This document shows positions 35,381 through 39,075 of a stretch of DNA of 39,075 nucleotides, piece after piece (within the stretch, counting starts at the first letter, position 1; every line of letters starts with the position of its first letter). Source of the stretch: Streptomyces sp. adm13(2018) (lineage in GTDB: Bacteria > Actinomycetota > Actinomycetes > Streptomycetales > Streptomycetaceae). The notes under the pieces were generated by a model, which saw only the letters and a program-made list of their open reading frames with translations, searched no databases and had not been told where the DNA came from. The stretch lies in assembly GCF_008042145.1 (NCBI RefSeq), contig NZ_RDBH01000129.1:1231598-1270672 (forward strand), written 5' to 3'. The position numbers and the translations under genes are program-made.

Positions 35381-37468
35381 TCAGCGCGCGGCGGCGTCGA
35401 TCGATTCCCGCGCGGCGGCGACGATCGCCTCCGGCGTGAAACCGAACTCACGGAACAGGACCTTCGCGTCCGCCGAGGCACCGAAGTGCTCCAGCGAGAC
35501 GATCCGGCCGGCGTCCCCGACGTAGCGGTGCCAGGTGAGGCCGATACCGGCCTCGACCGCGACCCGCGCCCGGACCGACGGCGGCAGGACGGAGTCCTTG
35601 TACGCCTGGTCCTGCTCCTCGAACCACTCCACGGACGGCATCGAGACCACCCGGGTCGGGACGCCGGCGGCCTGGAGCTGCTCACGGGCCTCGACGGCGA
35701 GGTGGACCTCGGAGCCCGTGCCGATCAGCACGACCTCGGGGGCGCCGCCCTCGGCCTCGAACAGCACGTAGCCGCCCTTGACCGTGTCCTCGTTCGGCGC
35801 GTACGTCGGCACGCCCTGGCGGGTCAGCGCCAGACCGTGCGGGGCGCCCTTGCCGAAGACCTTGGTGTGGCGCTGCATGATCTCGCGCCAGGCGAGCGCC
35901 GTCTCGTTGGCGTCGGCCGGGCGGACCACGTTCAGACCCGGGATCGCGCGCAGCGAGGCGAGGTGCTCCACCGGCTGGTGCGTCGGGCCGTCCTCGCCCA
36001 GACCGATCGAGTCGTGGGTCCAGACGTAGGTGACGGGGAGGTGCATCAGCGCGGACAGCCGCACCGCGTTGCGCATGTAGTCGGAGAACACCAGGAAGGT
36101 GCCGCCGTAGACGCGCGTGTTGCCGTGCAGGGCGATGCCGTTCATCTCCGCGGCCATGGAGTGCTCGCGGATGCCGAAGTGGATCGTCCGGCCGTACGGG
36201 TCGGCCTCCGGCAGCGGGTTGCCCGCGGGCAGGAACGACGAGTCCTTGTCGATCGTCGTGTTGTTGGAGCCGGCGAGGTCGGCCGAGCCGCCCCACAGCT
36301 CCGGGATGACCGCGCCGAGCGCCTTGAGGACCTGGCCCGAGGCGGCACGGGTGGCGACACCCTTGCCCGGCTCGAAGACCGGGAGCTTCTCGGCCCAGCC
36401 GGCCGGCAGCTCGTTCGCCTGGACGCGGTCGAACTCGGCGGCGCGCTCCGGGTTGGCCGTACGCCACTCGGCGAGCGACTTCTCCCACTCGCCGCGGACC
36501 TCGCGGCCCCGGTCGCCGAGCGCGCGGGTGTGCGCGATGACCTCGTCGGTGACCTCGAAGGTCTGCTCCGGGTCGAAGCCCAGCACGCGCTTGGTGGCCG
36601 CGATCTCGTCGTCGCCGAGCGCCGAGCCGTGCGCGGCCTCGGTGTTCTGCGCGTTCGGGGCGGGCCAGGCGATGATCGAGCGCATCGCGATGAACGACGG
36701 ACGCTCGGTCTCGGCCTCGGCGGCGCGGATCGCCGCGTACAGCGCGGCCGGGTCCAGGTCGCCGTCGGCCTTCGGCTCGACGCGCTGGACGTGCCAGCCG
36801 TACGCCTCGTACCGCTTCATCGTGTCCTCGGACACGGCCGTCTCGGTGTCGCCCTCGATCGAGATGTGGTTGTCGTCCCACAGCAGGATCAGGTTGCCGA
36901 GCTTCTGGTGACCGGCGAGCGAGGACGCCTCCGCGGAGATGCCCTCCTGGAGGCAGCCGTCACCGGCGATCGCGTAGATCCGGTGGTCGAACGGGGAGGT
37001 GCCCGGGGCGGCCTCCGGGTCGAACAGGCCGCGCTCGTAGCGGGCGGCCATCGCCATGCCCACGGCGTTGGCCACGCCCTGGCCCAGCGGGCCCGTGGTG
37101 GTCTCGACCGCGGCGGTGTGGCCGTACTCCGGGTGGCCGGGGGTCTTGGAACCCCAGGTGCGGAAGGCCTTCAGGTCGTCCAGCTCGAGACCGAAGCCAC
37201 CCAGGTACAGCTGGGTGTAGAGGGTCAGGGACGAGTGGCCGGCGGAGAGGACGAACCGGTCGCGCCCGACCCATTCGGGGTCGGCCGGGTCGTGCCGCAT
37301 CACCTTCTGGAAGAGGGTGTACGCGGCGGGCGCCAGGCTCATCGCCGTACCGGGATGGCCGTTGCCGACCTTCTGTACGGCGTCCGCCGCCAGGAGGCGG
37401 GCGGTGTCGACGGCCCGCTGGTCCAACTCGGTCCACTCGAGGTCTGTGGTGGTCGGCTTAGTGCTCAC
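35381..37468 (-). CDS. tkt: Transketolase
   Basis: Thiamine-diphosphate enzyme moving two-carbon ketol units between pentose-phosphate and glycolytic sugars. The 695-residue protein carries KVGNGHPGTAMSLAP (start of the TPP domain), GPLGQGVANAVGMAMA, the Mg/TPP motif GDGCLQEGISAEASSLAGH with WDDN, then the pyrimidine-domain HFGIREHSMAAEMNGIALHG with the conserved Glu and the substrate-binding THDSIGLGEDGPTHQPVEHL. The GTG at 37468 was chosen; AGGAG lies 12 nt upstream. First gene of the five-gene pentose-phosphate operon. A TAGGCT box (reverse strand 37537-37532) in the divergent intergenic region could be its -10, though no -35 is evident. Confidence 0.97.
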   Translation of the reverse strand: MSTKPTTTDLEWTELDQRAVDTARLLAADAVQKVGNGHPGTAMSLAPAAYTLFQKVMRHDPADPEWVGRDRFVLSAGHSSLTLYTQLYLGGFGLELDDLKAFRTWGSKTPGHPEYGHTAAVETTTGPLGQGVANAVGMAMAARYERGLFDPEAAPGTSPFDHRIYAIAGDGCLQEGISAEASSLAGHQKLGNLILLWDDNHISIEGDTETAVSEDTMKRYEAYGWHVQRVEPKADGDLDPAALYAAIRAAEAETERPSFIAMRSIIAWPAPNAQNTEAAHGSALGDDEIAATKRVLGFDPEQTFEVTDEVIAHTRALGDRGREVRGEWEKSLAEWRTANPERAAEFDRVQANELPAGWAEKLPVFEPGKGVATRAASGQVLKALGAVIPELWGGSADLAGSNNTTIDKDSSFLPAGNPLPEADPYGRTIHFGIREHSMAAEMNGIALHGNTRVYGGTFLVFSDYMRNAVRLSALMHLPVTYVWTHDSIGLGEDGPTHQPVEHLASLRAIPGLNVVRPADANETALAWREIMQRHTKVFGKGAPHGLALTRQGVPTYAPNEDTVKGGYVLFEAEGGAPEVVLIGTGSEVHLAVEAREQLQAAGVPTRVVSMPSVEWFEEQDQAYKDSVLPPSVRARVAVEAGIGLTWHRYVGDAGRIVSLEHFGASADAKVLFREFGFTPEAIVAAARESIDAAAR

Positions 37469-37782
37469 CCTGGGTCAGGGCTCCTCTCCACATGTCTGAA
37501 GCCGGTGACTGAGGGTGTACCGGCGTTGTCGAGCCTACCCCCGCCGGAACGTCCCTCTTTTCGTGTGCATGCCCCTCACATGAGCGGACAGAGCAAGACT
37601 GCCGCCGCCCGTGTGACTTCGCCTCCCGAGGCGCGTCCACGCCTGGGGACACACCGCCCCAACACGACCCCACCCCCGCGAAGATCGGCGTCTGGGCAAC
37701 GTCTACAGTGGCGTGGTACGCGCAAGCTTCACCCCGCCTTCATCCGGGGGGCTTGCTGGGAATTTCTCTGTCAGGGGTGTGC
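37469..37782. promoter_or_regulatory. Divergent tkt/ctaB intergenic region
   Basis: These 314 bp hold no supported gene and should contain both divergent promoters. Visible elements are TACAGT (37704-37709, + strand) as a candidate ctaB -10, TAGGCT on the reverse strand (37537-37532) as a candidate tkt -10, and a small hairpin CGCCTC-CC-GAGGCG (37620-37633). None has a convincing -35. Confidence 0.35.
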
Positions 37783-38730
37783 GTGACGGCCGTCGAGTCC
37801 CGACCCGCAGGGGTCGTCTTGACTCCCAGCCCGGGGGGCCACCGGCCGTTCGGGGCCCGCGTCAAGGCATACGTGGCGCTGACCAAGCCGCGGATCATCG
37901 AACTGCTCCTCATCACCACCGTTCCGGTGATGTTCCTCGCCGAGCAGGGCGTGCCCGACCTGTGGCTGGTGCTCGCCACCTGCTTCGGCGGCTACCTGTC
38001 CGCGGGCGGCGCCAACGCGCTGAACATGTACATCGACCGCGACATCGACGCGCTGATGGACCGGACCTCCCAGCGCCCGCTGGTCACCGGCGTCCTGACG
38101 CCGCGCGAGGGCCTGGTCTTCGGCCTCACCCTCGCCGTGGTCTCCACGCTCTGGTTCGGGCTGCTCGTCAACTGGCTGTCCGCCGCCCTCTCGCTCGGCG
38201 CGCTCCTCTTCTACGTCGTGGTCTACACGATGATCCTGAAGCGCCGCACGACGCAGAACATCGTCTGGGGCGGCATCGCCGGCTGCCTGCCGGTCCTGAT
38301 CGGCTGGTCGGCCGTCACGAACTCGATGTCCTGGGCGGCCGTCATCCTCTTCGCCGTCATCTTCTTCTGGACGCCGCCGCACTACTGGCCGCTGTCCATG
38401 AAGGTGAAGGACGACTACGCGCGCGCCGGCGTGCCGATGCTCCCGGTCCTCGCCTCCAACAAGGTCGTCGCCCAGCAGATCGTCGCCTACAGCTGGGTGA
38501 TGGTCGCCGTCTCGCTGCTGCTCACGCCGCTCGGCTACACCGGCTGGTTCTACCTGGCGGTCGCGCTGGTCACCGGCGGCTGGTGGCTCTGGGAGGCGCA
38601 CGGTCTCCTGAACCGCGCCAAGGCGGGCGCCACCGGCGCGAAGCTCAAGGAGATGCGCCTCTTCCACTGGTCCATCACCTATGTGTCGCTGCTCTTCGTG
38701 GCGGTCGCGGTGGACCCCTTCCTCCGCTAG
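37783..38730 (+). CDS. ctaB: Protoheme IX farnesyltransferase (heme O synthase)
   Basis: Membrane prenyltransferase of the UbiA superfamily that adds a farnesyl group to heme B, giving heme O for cytochrome oxidase. 315 residues with about nine transmembrane helices. The two Asp-rich prenyl-diphosphate motifs are [18 protein letters not shown] and, in the second half, [33 protein letters not shown] opens the first helix. The GTG at 37783 was chosen because AGGGG ends 5 nt before it; the GTG two codons earlier (37777) overlaps that ribosome site. The last 205 bp of the gene are repeated exactly at the window end. Divergent from tkt. Confidence 0.95.
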   Translation: MTAVESRPAGVVLTPSPGGHRPFGARVKAYVALTKPRIIELLLITTVPVMFLAEQGVPDLWLVLATCFGGYLSAGGANALNMYIDRDIDALMDRTSQRPLVTGVLTPREGLVFGLTLAVVSTLWFGLLVNWLSAALSLGALLFYVVVYTMILKRRTTQNIVWGGIAGCLPVLIGWSAVTNSMSWAAVILFAVIFFWTPPHYWPLSMKVKDDYARAGVPMLPVLASNKVVAQQIVAYSWVMVAVSLLLTPLGYTGWFYLAVALVTGGWWLWEAHGLLNRAKAGATGAKLKEMRLFHWSITYVSLLFVAVAVDPFLR

Positions 38731-38735
38731 GAGGC

Positions 38736-38779
38736 GTCCCCGCAAGGGGACATTCGGGGACGTCTGCATGGATGTCCCC
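38736..38779 (+). terminator. Double hairpin terminator after ctaB
   Basis: GTCCCC-GCAA-GGGGAC (38736-38751) is followed by a second stem pairing 38756-38764 with 38771-38779 (one mismatch). The arms share the GGGGAC/GTCCCC sequence and could also pair with each other alternatively. The same pair recurs at 39009-39052 in the duplicated unit. Confidence 0.7.
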
Positions 38780-38798
38780 CGCTCAGATGATCTGCTCG

Positions 38799-39003
38799 GC
38801 CGCTCGGCTACACCGGCTGGTTCTACCTGGCGGTCGCGCTGGTCACCGGCGGCTGGTGGCTCTGGGAGGCGCACGGTCTCCTGAACCGCGCCAAGGCGGG
38901 CGCCACCGGCGCGAAGCTCAAGGAGATGCGCCTCTTCCACTGGTCCATCACCTATGTGTCGCTGCTCTTCGTGGCGGTCGCGGTGGACCCCTTCCTCCGC
39001 TAG
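38799..39003 (+). pseudogene. Duplicated 3' fragment of ctaB
   Basis: An exact second copy of the last 205 bp of ctaB (from the region encoding [14 protein letters not shown] to the stop codon). It has no start codon or ribosome site and follows the ctaB terminators, so it should not be expressed. It arises from the tandem duplication and may be an assembly artefact. Confidence 0.85.
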
Positions 39004-39075
39004 GAGGCGTCCCCGCAAGGGGACATTCGGGGACGTCTGCATGGATGTCCCCCGCTCAGATGATCTGCTCGGCCG

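Larger units (their letters stand above)
38526..39075. repeat. Perfect 273-bp tandem duplication
   Basis: Copies at 38526-38798 and 38799-39071 are identical, and the window ends 4 bp (GCCG) into what would be a third copy. The same GCCG starts each unit. The unit contains the ctaB C-terminal codons, its terminators and about 45 bp beyond. There is no sequence change between copies. Confidence 0.95.

Overview
The window is chromosomal DNA from a high-GC actinomycete, almost certainly a Streptomyces. GC content is very high with strongly GC-biased third codon positions, GTG and TTG starts are common, and whiA, mycothiol-type and OpcA genes are present. From memory, the gene order uvrB ... uvrA ... 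uvrC-rapZ-yvcK-whiA ... gap-pgk-tpiA-secG ... pgi ... pgl-opcA-zwf-tal-tkt / ctaB matches a conserved core-chromosome segment of Streptomyces. No prophage, insertion sequence, CRISPR array, tRNA or rRNA was seen.

Layout. (1) 1-14300, DNA repair and stress: uvrB, two TerD-domain genes, a TerC-family membrane protein behind a probable Mn2+ (yybP-ykoY) riboswitch, an MFS transporter, a metallo-beta-lactamase-fold hydrolase, a DinB/maleylpyruvate-isomerase-like protein, uvrA, a Rieske lipoprotein and an unrecognised reverse-strand gene. (2) 14296-19356, the tightly overlapping operon uvrC-rapZ-yvcK-whiA. (3) 19521-22472, a large secreted M14 carboxypeptidase. (4) 22691-30804, forward-strand central carbon metabolism: gap, pgk, tpiA, secG, an RbpA paralogue, pgi and two bacterial PH-domain membrane proteins. 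(5) 37468-30827 on the reverse strand, the pentose-phosphate operon tkt-tal-zwf-opcA-pgl. (6) ctaB, divergent from tkt, at the right end.

The strongest regulatory signal is a shared promoter: TGTC(A/G)GTG, exactly 8 nt, then TAnnnT. It lies upstream of uvrB, the first TerD gene and uvrC, with a weaker version before the hydrolase gene. This is the published RecA-independent DNA-damage promoter (RecA-NDp/PafBC) of actinobacteria. For uvrB, uvrC and the hydrolase the -10 box ends only 6-7 nt before the start codon, so these transcripts should be leaderless. The three excision-nuclease genes sit in one 16-kb stretch, and a TerD stress gene appears to share their control.

Three structures look wrong for an ordinary core region and need checking against raw reads: a 30-bp perfect inverted repeat at the very start; an 87-bp perfect inverted repeat (7825-7911 / 8654-8740) that copies the 5' end of the hydrolase gene next to the MFS gene; and a perfect 273-bp tandem duplication of the ctaB 3' end closing the window. 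They may be assembly artefacts at contig ends or real recent rearrangements.
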